Positions 1 to 11,365 of a stretch of DNA of 51,712 bases are shown piece by piece. Position 1 is the stretch's first letter. Every line of letters begins with the position of its first letter. The position numbers and the translations under genes were made by a program. The stretch covers positions 126,504 to 178,215 of the forward strand of contig NMRA01000728.1 of NCBI GenBank assembly GCA_002633005.1, written 5' to 3'. The notes under the pieces were generated by a model. It was not told the origin of the DNA, ran no database searches, and saw only the letters and a list, made by a program, of their open reading frames with translations. This stretch comes from Phoronis australis. Lineage: Eukaryota; Phoronida; Phoronidae.

Positions 1-1480
1 CAATCCCAGGCAGTCTGCAAAAGTTGAACTCTGCTATTTTTCGTAAAGAACTTTCTATCAATAAAAAAACAATTTGGTTGAGGTAAAAAACCCATTTAGT
101 CCGTAAAATTAAAACGGACTAAACAGAAAAGAAAGATCAAAATTTTAAAAACAACGCTTTACCAATGTTTTCATATATTTGGGAACAAAAAAACTATTTA
201 ATAAGCTAGAGATGTCATTTAAAATCTTATTATTGAAGAAAAAGAAGAATACCCTTCTCTATGTGAAACGTGAACCAATCAGATTATCCACTCATAAAAA
301 TAAGCCCCTGAAGACAGAGCCAGAATATTCTCATTAACATCTAACTTGTGCAGTACAACCGTGTAATATTGTTATAACTTTTAACTTGTTTGAGTTTGTT
401 TTTGGTCAATTGATCTTCGTGTCATCAATCTAAAATCCCTCGGACATATGTTGCTGCCAGGGATAACGTTTTTCAAATTATCGTTGTTGTTACTAGGTTG
501 TTTCTTTATTGAATGCTGTCATGAAATCAATGTTAGTTTTGAAATTACTTTTAAGGTAGCACGTAGCAAAGTACTATTAAGCTAACAGATTTTAGACGGT
601 AATTGTCTGTGTCAACTTGTTTTGTTTAATATGAGCAACTTCTATGTCCCTTCCAGTATTCACACGATGTTTTGTTTATTTCTATAGTAAACATGCTGAC
701 GTGCAGTTCATTCATATAGCATTGCAAGAGAAAAGATGGTCTTTAACACATGTGGCAGAAAAAGTGGTACAATGTAGCTGCTTTCTGTATGATTTCGCAG
801 GAGTGATTTCGGTTAACATACAACAGAATGAAAAAATGATGACCGTTACCTCAACAGGAATATCGGAGCTTACAATCTCCAGCTGTGGTGATTGGTCTTG
901 TCCTGTTCCAAGGATATTTCCATGTACTGGCTTTCGGGGACCCAAATCAGACTTAAATTAAATATGAGCAGAATTTGACTGCTCGAAGGCGAACACATTT
1001 CCTTTATATGTGAGCGATACTAAGATGTTTTATAATGTCTTTTAAAAGCATTTACACGTTAGGAAAAATATCGTTGTTAACTTCCTGTGGTTGAAAATAT
1101 TCTTATACATGTAACTGCTAAAAATTCATTCAGTGAATGAATGTGCTTGTTTAGCAAACCAAGTGAAAATCTATAAATAATTCCGATATTCGTGTGGCCT
1201 TCTGAACATCCATTGATTGTCCTAAAACAGATATCTGTGTATACAACAGTTTATAAGTGTTTGTATGTGGTTCCTACTCTAAGTCACATTGTTATGTTCA
1301 TTTCTGCACCACTATACTTCTGAATGAATGATTATTGTTCTTCTGGATCCATGTTGTTTTAGTTAGTCTCAGAAGGTCTGCTGGATGTTAACAATGTATT
1401 CAGTTCCACCAATTTTGATTCTAATTTTCTCTCATTAGATGTTTGTCAGTCTTTATTGCATAAACAGGTCGTGATGAAGA
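1..1480. repeat. Direct duplication, copy A (truncated by window start)
   Basis: This matches 4556-6005 along its whole length with many substitutions and small indels, for example CAATCCCAGGCAGT at both starts and the region of GTATTCAGTTCC near both ends. No frame is conserved between copies along the whole segment. The longest open frame here (644-961) is broken in copy B, so it is unlikely to be coding. Confidence 0.85.
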
Positions 1481-1530
1481 AAAATATTTGTTTTTTTTTT
1501 TTATTTTACATAACCTTAGTTGGGACTGAG

Positions 1531-1772
1531 CAGTGGCAGATCTACGTTTTTAGTAAGGGGAGCGGGGTGTTAGGATTTGCGCGAATATGAAGCGCGTAGC
1601 TCCGAGCGGACGGAAAGTCGGGAAGGTGTTTCTCCCCACCCGTGTAAGATTTTTCTGTTTTTTAATATCTGATTTCGTTTTCCTGGCAACAGTTTTTTAA
1701 TCTTTTATTTTTAATCGTGTACCTAGGGGGGTTGAACCCCATGAACCCCCCTCCCTCGTAGATGCGCCTCTG
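1531..1772 (+). mobile_element. 242-bp MITE, family 1
   Basis: Imperfect 16-bp terminal inverted repeats: CAGTGGCAGATCTACG at the left and the complement of CAGAGGCGCATCTACG at the right. The interior is polypurine/T-rich, with GGGGGGTTGAACCCCATGAA near the right end. It is non-coding. It is the same family as 4063-4305. Ends of this kind (AGTGGCGGATCTA) are common among short non-autonomous DNA transposons of invertebrates. Confidence 0.75.
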
Positions 1773-2188
1773 CAGTAGAACTGCAAGCGGTACTTGAATT
1801 CATTGCTATTTCTTGGACCTTCCAGTGTTCTGGTTTGATCCATAGGTTTTGAGAAGTTTCTTCATTTACTTAGGACAATGCATAAAAATACTGAGATTCT
1901 GAGTGTATTGTTAAAATAGGTATTTCGGGTCTTCAGTTGTCTCACTGGTTCAGCTTTATGGTTCCTGCTGTTCATGTTACCAAAGAAAGCTCGCCATTGC
2001 TATGAACTGCGTGTCAGTTTGAGTCATATCCCTCAAATTGTTTGTTCAATGTAACTGGTCTTGGAAAGTAGTTCCGTCCATCCAGTCAGTGGTGGTTTTC
2101 AGTATGGGTCTGATGTGTCTGTCAGCAACTAGCCTGGTGTTTATTGTAGTTAGATATTGTTTATGATAAGGGCTTGAAAATTGTGAGA

Positions 2189-2597
2189 CCAGGGCCTGGT
2201 CTCTAATCTTTGTACTCGAAACAAACTCGAAACTATTTTTGGCAATTTCTCTGCTCTTTTTGTGCGAACTTAAGACAATTGGTTATCAGACTGTGCTCGA
2301 ATACATTATAGTTTATGCATAGGAGTTTCTAGTTCAAGTTTGCCCTTGAAGACCCTTATATTCGTGCTACAAACTCGAGTAAAAACTCGAAACTTCGAGT
2401 TCAAACTCGAAATTATTGCTTCAATATTGGGTTTACAAACTGTGAACTAAGGGCAATAAATTATCTACGTAAGTTATTATGTACTCGAGCATAGAATAAT
2501 AGACACATATCTTGAGTTCGCCCAAAAGTAGAGTAGAAAATGCCAAACCTAATTTCGAGTTCCATTTCGAGTAAAAAGATGTGAGACCGGGCCCAGG
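2189..2597. mobile_element. 409-bp MITE, family 2, copy 1
   Basis: Terminal inverted repeats of about 30 bp begin CCAGGGCCTGGTCTCTAATC, and the right end is the near-complement (ends GAGACCGGGCCCAGG). The interior is full of ACTCGAAA/TTTCGAGT words. It has no coding capacity. It is highly similar, and equal in length, to 22998-23406. Confidence 0.85.
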
Positions 2598-2599
2598 CC

Positions 2600-4060
2600 A
2601 ACTTTCGTCATGATACTACGAACTATTTTACTTGAGTAATGATATTTGCATGTCTGTAGCACACCCTTGTGAAAGAGCACATTGCTCTATACGTGGGGAT
2701 ATTTTGATATATTTTAGTATCGACGCTCGTCATTTTAGTTTTACTAGTTTTACTGTTTTATATTTGCATGGGTTAAATGGTTTAGCAAACGTCACTAGTG
2801 TCATTCTTGTAAAAGAATACTATTGAGTAGGGCAAGAAACAAAATGATGGCAGAATTTTCTAAAGTTCGTGACAGTTGCTAAGCTGTCGACGATTGTGGA
2901 CATTGGACCAACAGATTTATTGTATCAATTCCAAATGGTGACTTAATTGTCGGATAATTCTCGGTTGGTCCGGCCACATCATCAAAAGGTTGATGGAAGC
3001 CGAATCATGAAACGATTACTACCAAACAACAAGATAACCGAGGTAAGATAATATACTTATGCTGTTTTTCAATATTATGCATAAAACTTTTGTTGGTAAA
3101 ATCTAGTTTTCAGTGCCTTTTAAATTCATCCGCTGAGCTTAAGAAGCGCAAAAAACGAGTTTTCTACAAAAATAATTTTGAAAAACGTCATTTTGGTAAA
3201 ACAACGGGTTTTAGAGTGAGAATGCCATAGTAATCCAGAAGGCTGATTATTTTTTTCCACGAAGTCGCACTCTTTTAATCTGCTTTGCATTAACTGGGAG
3301 TACTTTTTGATTGTTAGTGGTTTTCAGGACATTATTGATAACAATTTATATAGAGAATGTATGATACATTATTAACCCAAATAAGCCAATGCGGTGTTTG
3401 TTTATTCATTATTTATATTTTTTCGTTTGAAAGTGTAAATTTAATACTCGTTCGATAAATAGAATCAAAGTAAAATATTTTTTGTTACGAACAAGGATAA
3501 AAAGCAAAGTACCCCCTCATCAGGCTTGCTGTTGACTTCAGGTAATTCAAGTCGTGGAAAACATTATAACGCATGATCCCAAAATGTGACTGAAGCTAAG
3601 CAAGGTGACCTTACAGCTTAATGCGCTAATGTCACAATTTTATTAATTGATCTTTTTCATAGTTGAATGTAACGTCTTTCATAAGGTAACTATAAAAATT
3701 CAAGTGCCATCTCAAAAATGATAGAAAAATCTACTTATTTGCGTTTTCTTGGTCTCAGAATTTGTTAGGTTATATGTTCAGTCAGAAGACATCACCAAAA
3801 TACCCCCAAAACACTGAAAATAACTATATATGTACTCCCAGTACCCAGTGCTCTTCAATTAAGTATTATTAACATTTACAATTGCAATCACTAATTGGTA
3901 ATTCGTTTTATGTTATGTCAGTGTTTGTTTCATTAGATTTTGACACCCAGGATACTTAATACGTTTTTGGTATTTAATGGATTGAACTAAGACAAAAAAG
4001 CGTTCCAAATATGCCAAGCTGTGAACAATAGTTTTCCTACATGAAATACTTCTATCTGAC
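2600..4060. other. Intergenic, no gene recognised
   Basis: AT-rich, with only short chance frames. At 3006-3041 an ATG-led 12-codon stretch (MKRLLPNNKITE) runs into a consensus donor GTAAGA, with nothing to support it as an exon. Confidence 0.5.
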
Positions 4061-4062
4061 GC

Positions 4063-4305
4063 CAGAAGCTGATCTACAGAAGGGGGGTTCAGGGGATTCA
4101 ACTCCCCCCCACTCGGGACAGGATCAAAAATAAAATTTGAAAAATGTAGCCAGAAAAAAGAAATCAGATCCTAAAAACCACAAAAACTCTTTCACGGGAG
4201 GAAGAAACACCTCCCAACCTTCCCTCCGATCGTTGCGACCCCCTCGGATTTGCTCGAAACCTAACCCTCCCCCGTCTCCTTTCTGAAAACGTAGATATGC
4301 CACTG
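4063..4305 (-). mobile_element. 242-bp MITE, family 1, inverted copy
   Basis: This is the reverse-complement relative of 1531-1772, of the same length, with CCAGTGGCATATCTACG at its left end when read on the minus strand. The minus-strand open frame across it (4124-4450) is a chance frame. Confidence 0.75.
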
Positions 4306-4555
4306 GAGGCATAAGGCTCGTCACACACAGAAGAGGATCAGACGTACTCATTAATATTGTGCTTCTATAATCGCAAAAACTAACCCGAAATGAGGTACAC
4401 TCACTCAATGATAATGGGAAAAGGTAGCAAAACCCGAAAGAATTTGTCATCTCTCACTAAGTCCAGATCAACTATAAAATCGTACTTGTGTTTGATTCTC
4501 ACAGCAGCATTTTAGCAAGTTAAAGTATATACCTTTACCATGGACTTATAAGTGG

Positions 4556-6005
4556 CAATCCCAGGCAGTGCGTCGGCAAAAGTTGAACTTTCTATCAATA
4601 AAAAACAATTTGGTTGCGGTAAAAACCCATTTAAAACGGACTAAACAGAAAGGAAAGATTAAAATTCCACAATACAACGCTTTACCGATGTTTGCATAGA
4701 TCTGAGAACAAGAAAGCTATTTAATAAGCTATAGATATCATTTCAAAATCGTGTTTAAGAAAAAGAAGAACACCCTAGTCTATAAGAAAGATGAACAAAT
4801 CATATTATCCACTCATAAAAATAAGCCCCTTAAGCCGGAGGTATTGTGAATAGGCCAGAATATTCTCATTTACATCTAACTTGCGCAGTACAGCAATATC
4901 CATGTAATGTTGTTACAATTTTTAATTTGTTTGAGTTTTGGTCCATTGATCTTCGTGTCATCACTGTAAAATCACTCGGCCATCTGTTGATGCCAGGGAT
5001 GACGTTATTTTCAAGTTACTAAGTTGCTTCTTTATTGAATGCTGTCACGAAATCCATGTTCATTTTAAATTCACTTTTAAGGTAGCACATACCATAGTGC
5101 CATTTAGCTAACAGATTTCAGACGGTAATTATCTTTGTGTTTTCTTGCTTTATTTCATATGAGTAATTTCTATGTTGCTTCAAGTATCCATACGATGTTT
5201 TGCTTATTTCTGTAATAAACATGCTGTCCTACTGCTCATTTATAGAAGCATTGCCAGAGGCAAGATGATCATTTAACACCTGTGGCAGGAAAAGAGCTAG
5301 TTGACTTCGCACGAGTGATTTCGGATCGGTAAAATATAGCAGGAAAAAATAACGAGGGTTACGGAACATAGGAGCTTACAATCTCCAGCTGTGGTGATTA
5401 GTATTGTACTGTCCCCAGCCTATATTTCTCACTATGTACTGCCTTTCGGGCCCAAATCACACTTTAATTAAAATTTAATATGAGCAGAATTCGACAGCTT
5501 AATGCATGCACTTCACGAAGGCGAACACATTTCCTTTATATGAGCGATACTATGAGGGACATTTTGTTTTATAGTGTCTTAAGCATTTACACGTTAGGAA
5601 AAAATTAACGTTGTTAACTTCTTATACATATAACTGCTACAAATTCATTCACTGAATGAATGTGCGTATTTAATAAACCAAGTGAAAATTTATAAATAAT
5701 TACAATATTCATGTGGCCTGCTGAACATCCATTAATTGTGCTACAACTCATATCTGTGTATACGCCAGTTTATAAGTGTTTGTATGTGGTTCCTATTCTA
5801 CGTCACCTTGTTATGTTCATTTCTACACCAGTATACTTCTAAATTCAAGATTATTGTTCTTCTGGATCCATTTTGTTTTAATTATTGTATGCAGGTCGGC
5901 TGGATGTTCAAGTTTGACAATGTATTCAGTTCCAGCAACTTTGATTCTAATTGTCTCTCATTAGATGTTTTGCAGTCTTTCTTGAATAAACAGGCTGTGA
6001 TGAAG
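4556..6005. repeat. Direct duplication, copy B
   Basis: This is the second copy of the 1-1480 segment. Near its end, after TGTATGCAG, a stretch reads VGWMFKFDNVFSSSNFDSN then LSLDVLQSFLNKQAVMKTLE. The similar part of copy A gives related words (NNVFSSTNFDSNFLSLDVCQSLL). That could be a duplicated exon or chance. I do not recognise the sequence. Confidence 0.85.
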
Positions 6006-6009
6006 ACAT

Positions 6010-7400
6010 TGGAGTTGTTTATTTACATAAGTAATACCTTATACGAGCAACTCCTTGAACTTGGAATGAAGCAAAGATAGAAACAAAATATTTCTAATCT
6101 GAATGAAAATCAAGATAAGACTGCAGTTTCAGTAGTCTTCGTCAAAAACAGTTTTTGACAGAGGGCAAGGTTTTATAGCCCCTTTTAAGTGGGTTTTTTT
6201 TATTGACGGGTGATTACTTCTTTTTCTAAATTATGGGCAGCAGTGTAATCATTCTGATACTCAAACATCCGACAGTCTTAAGTGAGAATGGGACAAAGTT
6301 TAATCACTAAACTACGAGTTTTCCCAGACTGTTCATAAATACCTGCGCCATAGCACCACATTGTTTTGTTTTCCCCATAAACAATAGTTGTTGACAAATC
6401 ACTCAAAACAACCTTTCCATTAAACGCAAACTTGTTGGCGTGTGCACGTTGTGACAATTTTGGAGCGTCTTGCAATGTTGGCAACAAAAAGTCACGGTGA
6501 CATTAAAATCGTGCTTATTTTGTTTTTACCATTTGAATCCCAACGAAACAGAAAACTTTCATTGAAATAGGTGCATAAAATTTGTCTGATGCATAGTAAG
6601 TTCGGCGAACACAAAAACATAACCTGCATGTATGTGCCTGAGAAACATAGTCCAAAAGTATGACTTTCTGGATGATTGTGGCGTTTTTTTTTGGACAAAT
6701 AGACCTTTCGACATAGTCTTGGAGAATAATGTAATAAAGCGTAAAGCCCTTCCAGTCAAGCAGAACCAATTTGAGCGGCAATAGTCTCTCTCCCCGAACA
6801 CAAGCAGCCTGTGATCACTTTTAGTTGTTGTGAGTGCGATCAAGGTAGCGACAGCAACTCGATTGCCCCTAAACAATGAACCCCTTCACACACACACGCA
6901 CGCACGCGCGCGCACACACACACACATACACACACACAAACAAACAAACAAACAAACACAAACACAATATTTGTCTGGGTACCTTGATCAGTCCGAGAAC
7001 GTTTTCATGAACCGGCCACCATAGCCTAAAACAAAACGTGTCGCCTGCGCAGCTAAAATTTTTATATTTCGAGTAGCAAGTAAGAAACTGTAAGCAAAAT
7101 CGTGTTGCGCAGTGCCAGTTAAGTAGTTTTGATCATTTTGACGGAGCCTCAAAATATAACTAGGACCTGATCAGGAAAAAATTAGAAAAAACGAACGGTA
7201 TAAAAGATCTTTTTTAAATTTCATATCAACTTCTATTTGCACACACAATTGTGTCGTTGTCAATTCGTTACTGCGGTGTCAGGACTGTCATGTAAATGCG
7301 ACTTTAGCCACCAGTTATCAAATTGACTGTTATCTGTTCCTTTTACTCCGATCGGGACGCTATTTATGTCTAAAAAATTCAAAAGCAATGAATGAAAATG
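6010..7400. other. Intergenic, no gene recognised
   Basis: Several overlapping minus-strand open frames (6278-6876) look like chance: they have no splice logic and no family resemblance. The stretch also contains the CA-rich microsatellite listed separately. The 3' part may include the 3' UTR of the FABP-like gene. Confidence 0.5.
6887..6966. repeat. Microsatellite (CA)n / (CG)n / (CAAA)n
   Basis: A compound simple repeat: CACACA, then CGCACGCGCG, then CACACA, then four to five CAAA units. It gives a repetitive artefactual open frame on the plus strand. Confidence 0.95.
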
Positions 7401-7980
7401 TCATTTATTTGTGTCACGTACAGAGATAACTTCAGATGATTAATTTTACGACAACGAATCTAGCCTCAGATACAAGGAATGACCTCCAACCGGCACATAG
7501 TACACCAAAACTCGTAAAATTAGGAACATGGCCTCGTGATGCTAAATGAAAACCCTAGGACGTTTTACGCTTGTCGGCCTTCAAGTACATGTAGACGCCC
7601 AAACCTGTCTAAAAGCTATATGGTTGAACGTTTATTTGAACAATTTAATTGTGGTAATGGTAAAATTCCTTCATAATGGACTCTATAATGTAGTGCTCAC
7701 ACAAGAAACGGCAGGTCAATATTCGCGTACATGCACGTCCTATTGGCACTCATGCTCAAATGTTCGAAAGGCTGAGTATCGGCACAAATATTGTTTGTCA
7801 GAAATATTTTTTTTTACAAATATTGCTTTGACTGCTTTTAAGATGCCAAATCAAACATTGATGGCTTTTCGATAAACTCCCAGCTTGTATCAGAGCCATT
7901 ATCTACACTAATTTTTGTTTCCCTGTGTCCTACGACGCTGAGTTGTTCCTCTGCGACTACTTTTGTCTGCTCTGTCAAGG

Positions 7981-8022
7981 TCACGCTTCAACTCTCTTGA
8001 ACACAAAGGTTCCAGGCTGGTC
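7981..8022 (-). CDS. FABP-like gene exon 4 (C-terminus and stop)
   Basis: The acceptor ...TTCACCTGTAAG precedes 8022. It has 13 codons, DQPGTFVFKRVEA, then TGA. Joined to exon 3 this gives NGDTLTH-DQPGTFVFKRVEA, which matches the last strand of liver-type FABPs in spacing and in the VFKR residues. A possible AATAAA on the minus strand lies near 7404-7409. Other candidate last exons at 9310 and 9400 were rejected. Confidence 0.78.
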   Translation of the reverse strand, partial: DQPGTFVFKRVEA

Positions 8023-11000
8023 CTTACAGGTGAATGTCTACAAAACACGATAAAGATTCGATCAAGTTTGAAAATATTTGTATCAAAACACTGTTCCTTA
8101 TCAACTGAAGGCTTAATCCTGCAACTACCCTCGGATCTCCATGATAGTTCCTAAACTTACAGCGAAGTTTTTAAAAGTTTAAAGGCCGGTGACAAGTTAT
8201 AGACACGCATAGAAAGTCGTGTGGTTTGTTCCGAAATCCACAAAGTACGTTTACATCTCGAGAGCTTTCGAGAGGTGAAAATGTAGTAGGTAATTTGAGA
8301 AGGCAATGCCCAGTTCTTACTGGGTTTTTACAATTCACCCAATTCGCCCCTTTCACTTCCACCGAAAAACATAGCAAGGCCCCGAAAAAAGGTATCAAAA
8401 ATCGCAAAATTGGAAGTTTCAGCTCCAGTCCATCACTTCCCGGTTACTAGTGATAGACATAAACCAACACTTAGCTTAGACAGTGAATTTCCTACACATT
8501 CCAAAAATATGGTTCAAAAGTGCGGCCATTTGTTGAAATTTTGGGTTGCCTGGGAGCTACCTAAATTCGCTGCCACTCAGCACTATAGGAACGCTACAAG
8601 AGGTTATTTAAAGTAAAGTGTACCTACAGGCGAACTAGTGAAGTTTTCTCACTCCCCGCATGTTCACTAATACAAGCAAACCAGATTCACTGAACTTACT
8701 AGTCATGCCTACGTCAAATATTTTATTTCTACGCACTGCAAATTACCACGGCTACAGGGTACCACCTGGCGGCTGATTTCCAACAATGTACATTTAGAGA
8801 CCTCTATTGGGTATCCAAGAACCATTCTTTGGCGTGATACTCGGACTAGACTCAGGCTCAGACTAAAAGCTTAATCAATCACGCAGCATAATTCGAGTAT
8901 AAATTTTGTAAGCTTACTCGATGTGTGCCATCGAGGTGACCAAATTTCAAGTCGAGTTTCTAGCTCATAGATTAACCCTGGGCCTTGGAGCACGTTTCAT
9001 GAAAAAGTGACTTTAGATTTAAGATAGGAACTTAGTCTTACACTACCTTTTCATTATTGATGAATAAATGTAATTATTCCCGTAACTACAGGCTAGGTCT
9101 AATGAGACTGTGCATTTCCCTTACGTAAGGATTAATTAATTTTCAGAAATATTTGTATGGAGCGTAAAGACCAAATTTCCGACTTGAGTCTTGAGTCACT
9201 TTTGAAACATAGTCCCCTGGTGAGCGATGTGACACACACCATTAGCACGCACTTTTGACGTCATTCAATATTTATTTATCAGTCAGAAGAAATGTTTCCA
9301 TAGCAAATTTCTGAGAGCAAACCTCACGGCGTACATTCAGAAACTACATTTTTTTACTGTTGAATTGCCCCCAACGCCTTTTATCAACACTTATTTCATC
9401 AACAGCTGGTGAGCCAAACAGTTTTAAATGTAGTCTGTTTCGCAAGAAGCACACACGCATTTACTGTTCGTGAGAACATTCTCAAACCATGAATAAAAAC
9501 TGGCTTTGCCTCTAAAATTAGGCTTACGTGTTGACTCACAGGACAACATAATTTTTTTTCCGAATTTTAATACATACATGGACGTATAGTTATGAAGTTT
9601 TGTTTGCAGAAATTCCCAGTATATACCCAACTCACATGTGTCAAAGTATCGCCATTGACCACCTTGGTAATTTCTAGAATCATTTGCCCATAATCGAACA
9701 CCTCTTTCCAGGTATAGTCGTTTATCTTCGTGACTTGAACTTTGACCTAAAAAGGCAAATTGTATCAAAATTCAAACATTAAAAGGGTTAAAATCAGCCC
9801 TCCGTTGTGTACACGGACTACAGTTCACATGCGTGATAGGCGGAGTAAAACGGCCACAATGGCGGTTCCGTGAAGAATCATTCCTTGATTATAACATTTT
9901 GCATTTATTTCATATATTTTTTCTAATTCATCTTTTGGCTGCAATGTCGTTGGTACAACAAGGGAAATTCGAAAATTGAACATTTAATTTTAAATGGTCT
10001 TCATTTCGAACAAAAAATGTAATATGTGGAAAGGACGTCGAGATTCGTCAAAACTGGTGTGTACCACGTTTTCTTTTATGCAATAGTTAAAGATGCTATT
10101 CCCACTTCATTTCAGTCAAAAGTTTCATCAAATGGATTTTAAAGCAAGCTCGTGCAGCAGAAACTTGAGCCCAAATATCCCTCATTCGACACAACTACAA
10201 ATGTTTTCAAACTTAACCGAATTTAACATGAATGTTTACTTTAATTTTTTGTTGGTGCACCTCCACCTAAAGTGGCCGCCGCAGAGAGTGATAGCTGACT
10301 CGTGCCGTGGCTACCCACTCCCTTCCGTCATCTTTATGAGGCTCCCCTGGAAATCCTGTCCACGTTTTAAAAGAAACTTTGAAAAACTAATAGCAAAATA
10401 AGAAAAACACAAACAGGGCTGAAAGTTACGAAATATTTGTATTTTAGTGATATCTTTCAACTGACGAAACACCTCATGTGTTCTAAATTGGTAATTGTAA
10501 AGGAAAGGGTAAGTTTATCTTAGTGAAACCGAATATGCATCTTATGACCTCGCTTTATCAAAATGTATATCCCACGAGTTTCTAGTCGCAAAAAGATCAA
10601 TTGAAGCTAAATCGCATTTATGTCAACAGCAATGTTTCCAAAATGCAGCGTTTCCTTCACAATAGCGAGCTTACGACAGTCTTAGCTGCAACCTGACATA
10701 ACTTTTGATTAAACGGATCCTACGCCAACGTGGACAACACTGCCATGTTTGGATTTTTTAATCTTTTAAAACAGTTACCTCCGCCTCAGTGCCATCTGGG
10801 TACTTGAATTTGGACGTGGTTTCACTTTTTTCCTCTGTCAAGTTCAACTCCAGTTCAGACGTGTTCAAGATGTCGACCGTCCTGACTTTGTACTTATCGT
10901 CTGCAACTTTCGTGTACGTCACTTCAGGCTTAGCTGCCTTGATTTCTTGCCATTTTTCAAGAGGGAAAGCTGGGAACCAAGGAAATTACTTTTGTATAAA

Positions 11001-11183
11001 ATAAAAACATATTGAAATCGCGCAAGATGGTTTGAACTAAACAATTAATATTTATTGCCAGTATTGCAGTGATATTTTGCCTAGTGCTATCACACGAAAC
11101 TCATACTTACACAAACTTTCAGCAATCGCTTCGTCGTTCGTTGATGATTCGAATCTCCACGTTCCAGCAAAGACAGCAGCCAT
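7981..11183 (-). CDS. Intracellular fatty acid-binding protein (FABP1/FABP6-like), 4 exons, complete
   Basis: Exons on the minus strand, in gene order: 11183-11111, 10969-10779, 9746-9636, 8022-7981. Introns are GT-AG and phases fit (1, 0, 0). The product is 138 residues, within the usual FABP range of about 127-140. Exon 1 carries the family's N-terminal GTW strand (FAGTWRFESS) and ends after 24 codons plus one base, as is standard for FABP genes. Exon 2 encodes the helix-turn-helix and early strands, with alternating polar and apolar residues. Exon 4 ends PGTFVFKRVEA, like the VFKR ending of liver FABP. The family forms a ten-strand beta barrel that carries fatty acids or bile acids in the cytosol. 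There is no signal peptide, as expected. The Arg-x-Tyr ligand motif of many FABPs is not obvious here. A CRABP-like role is less likely. The ligand cannot be told. Confidence 0.86.
8167..8790. repeat. Dispersed repeat family 3, copy 1
   Basis: Shares a series of words in the same order with about 37110-37740: CCCTTTCACT, ACCGAAAA-AGCAAGG, AGACATAAACCAACA, TTTCCTACA, ATGTTCACTAATACAAGCAAA, GTGCAAATT-like ends. It is old and diverged, its boundaries are approximate, and no coding frame is shared. Confidence 0.5.
9636..9746 (-). CDS. FABP-like gene exon 3
   Basis: The acceptor TTGCCTTTTTAG precedes 9746 and the donor GTGAGT follows 9636. It has 37 codons in phase 0: VKVQVTKINDYTWKEVF, then GQMILEITKVVNGDTLTH. 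The pattern fits the late beta strands of an FABP barrel. A longer open frame overlaps it in another phase and is not coding. Confidence 0.88.
10779..10969 (-). CDS. FABP-like gene exon 2
   Basis: The acceptor CTTGGTTCCCAG precedes 10969 and the donor is GTAACT. It encodes 63 full codons, beginning FPLEKWQEIKAAKPEV and ending FKYPDGTEAE, with no stop in this frame. It is slightly longer than the usual second FABP exon (about 173 nt). The plus strand here has an unrelated chance open frame. Confidence 0.9.
11111..11183 (-). CDS. FABP-like gene exon 1
   Basis: ATG at 11183 has A at -3 and G at +4, a strong context. The 73-nt coding exon reads MAAVFAGTWRFESSTNDEA and then IAESL. The donor is GTAAGT. 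The 73-nt length and phase-1 end match exon 1 of FABP genes in other animals. Confidence 0.88.
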
Positions 11184-11365
11184 GATTTTAATGTAGTGCA
11201 ACTTGAACACGCAAATTTCAGAAGACGGGCAGGTGACAACAGATGCTCCGACCCGTATTGCAATCTGGCCCGTATTGGAATGACGTCATCATTTCAATAT
11301 GGGAATTAGTTTCTGGCCCGTATTGGAATGAGCGGTCTTTGTCGTTTCGTTGCTATTGGTGCGTT
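11184..11365 (-). promoter_or_regulatory. Proximal promoter of the FABP-like gene: CCAAT boxes and a CRE
   Basis: Within 180 bp upstream of the ATG are three CCAAT boxes in gene orientation (ATTGG on the plus strand at 11274, 11322 and 11355). A perfect palindromic CRE, TGACGTCA, sits at 11281-11288. The first two CCAAT boxes lie in a near-identical direct repeat (TCTGGCCCGTATTGGAATGA). CCAAT/NF-Y next to CRE/CREB-ATF is a common proximal promoter arrangement. Use in this gene is inferred. Confidence 0.55.

Noticed and set aside
9272-9310. Last exon of the FABP-like gene encoding KFAMETFLLTDK
   Set aside because: It has a good acceptor, and an AATAAA overlaps the stop, but the residues do not fit an FABP final strand. 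The exon at 8022-7981 fits phase and pattern much better.
9424-9768. 114-codon minus-strand frame as a gene
   Set aside because: It overlaps FABP exon 3 in a different phase. The true coding frame is shorter and spliced.
10789-11004. 71-codon plus-strand frame
   Set aside because: It is antisense to FABP exon 2.
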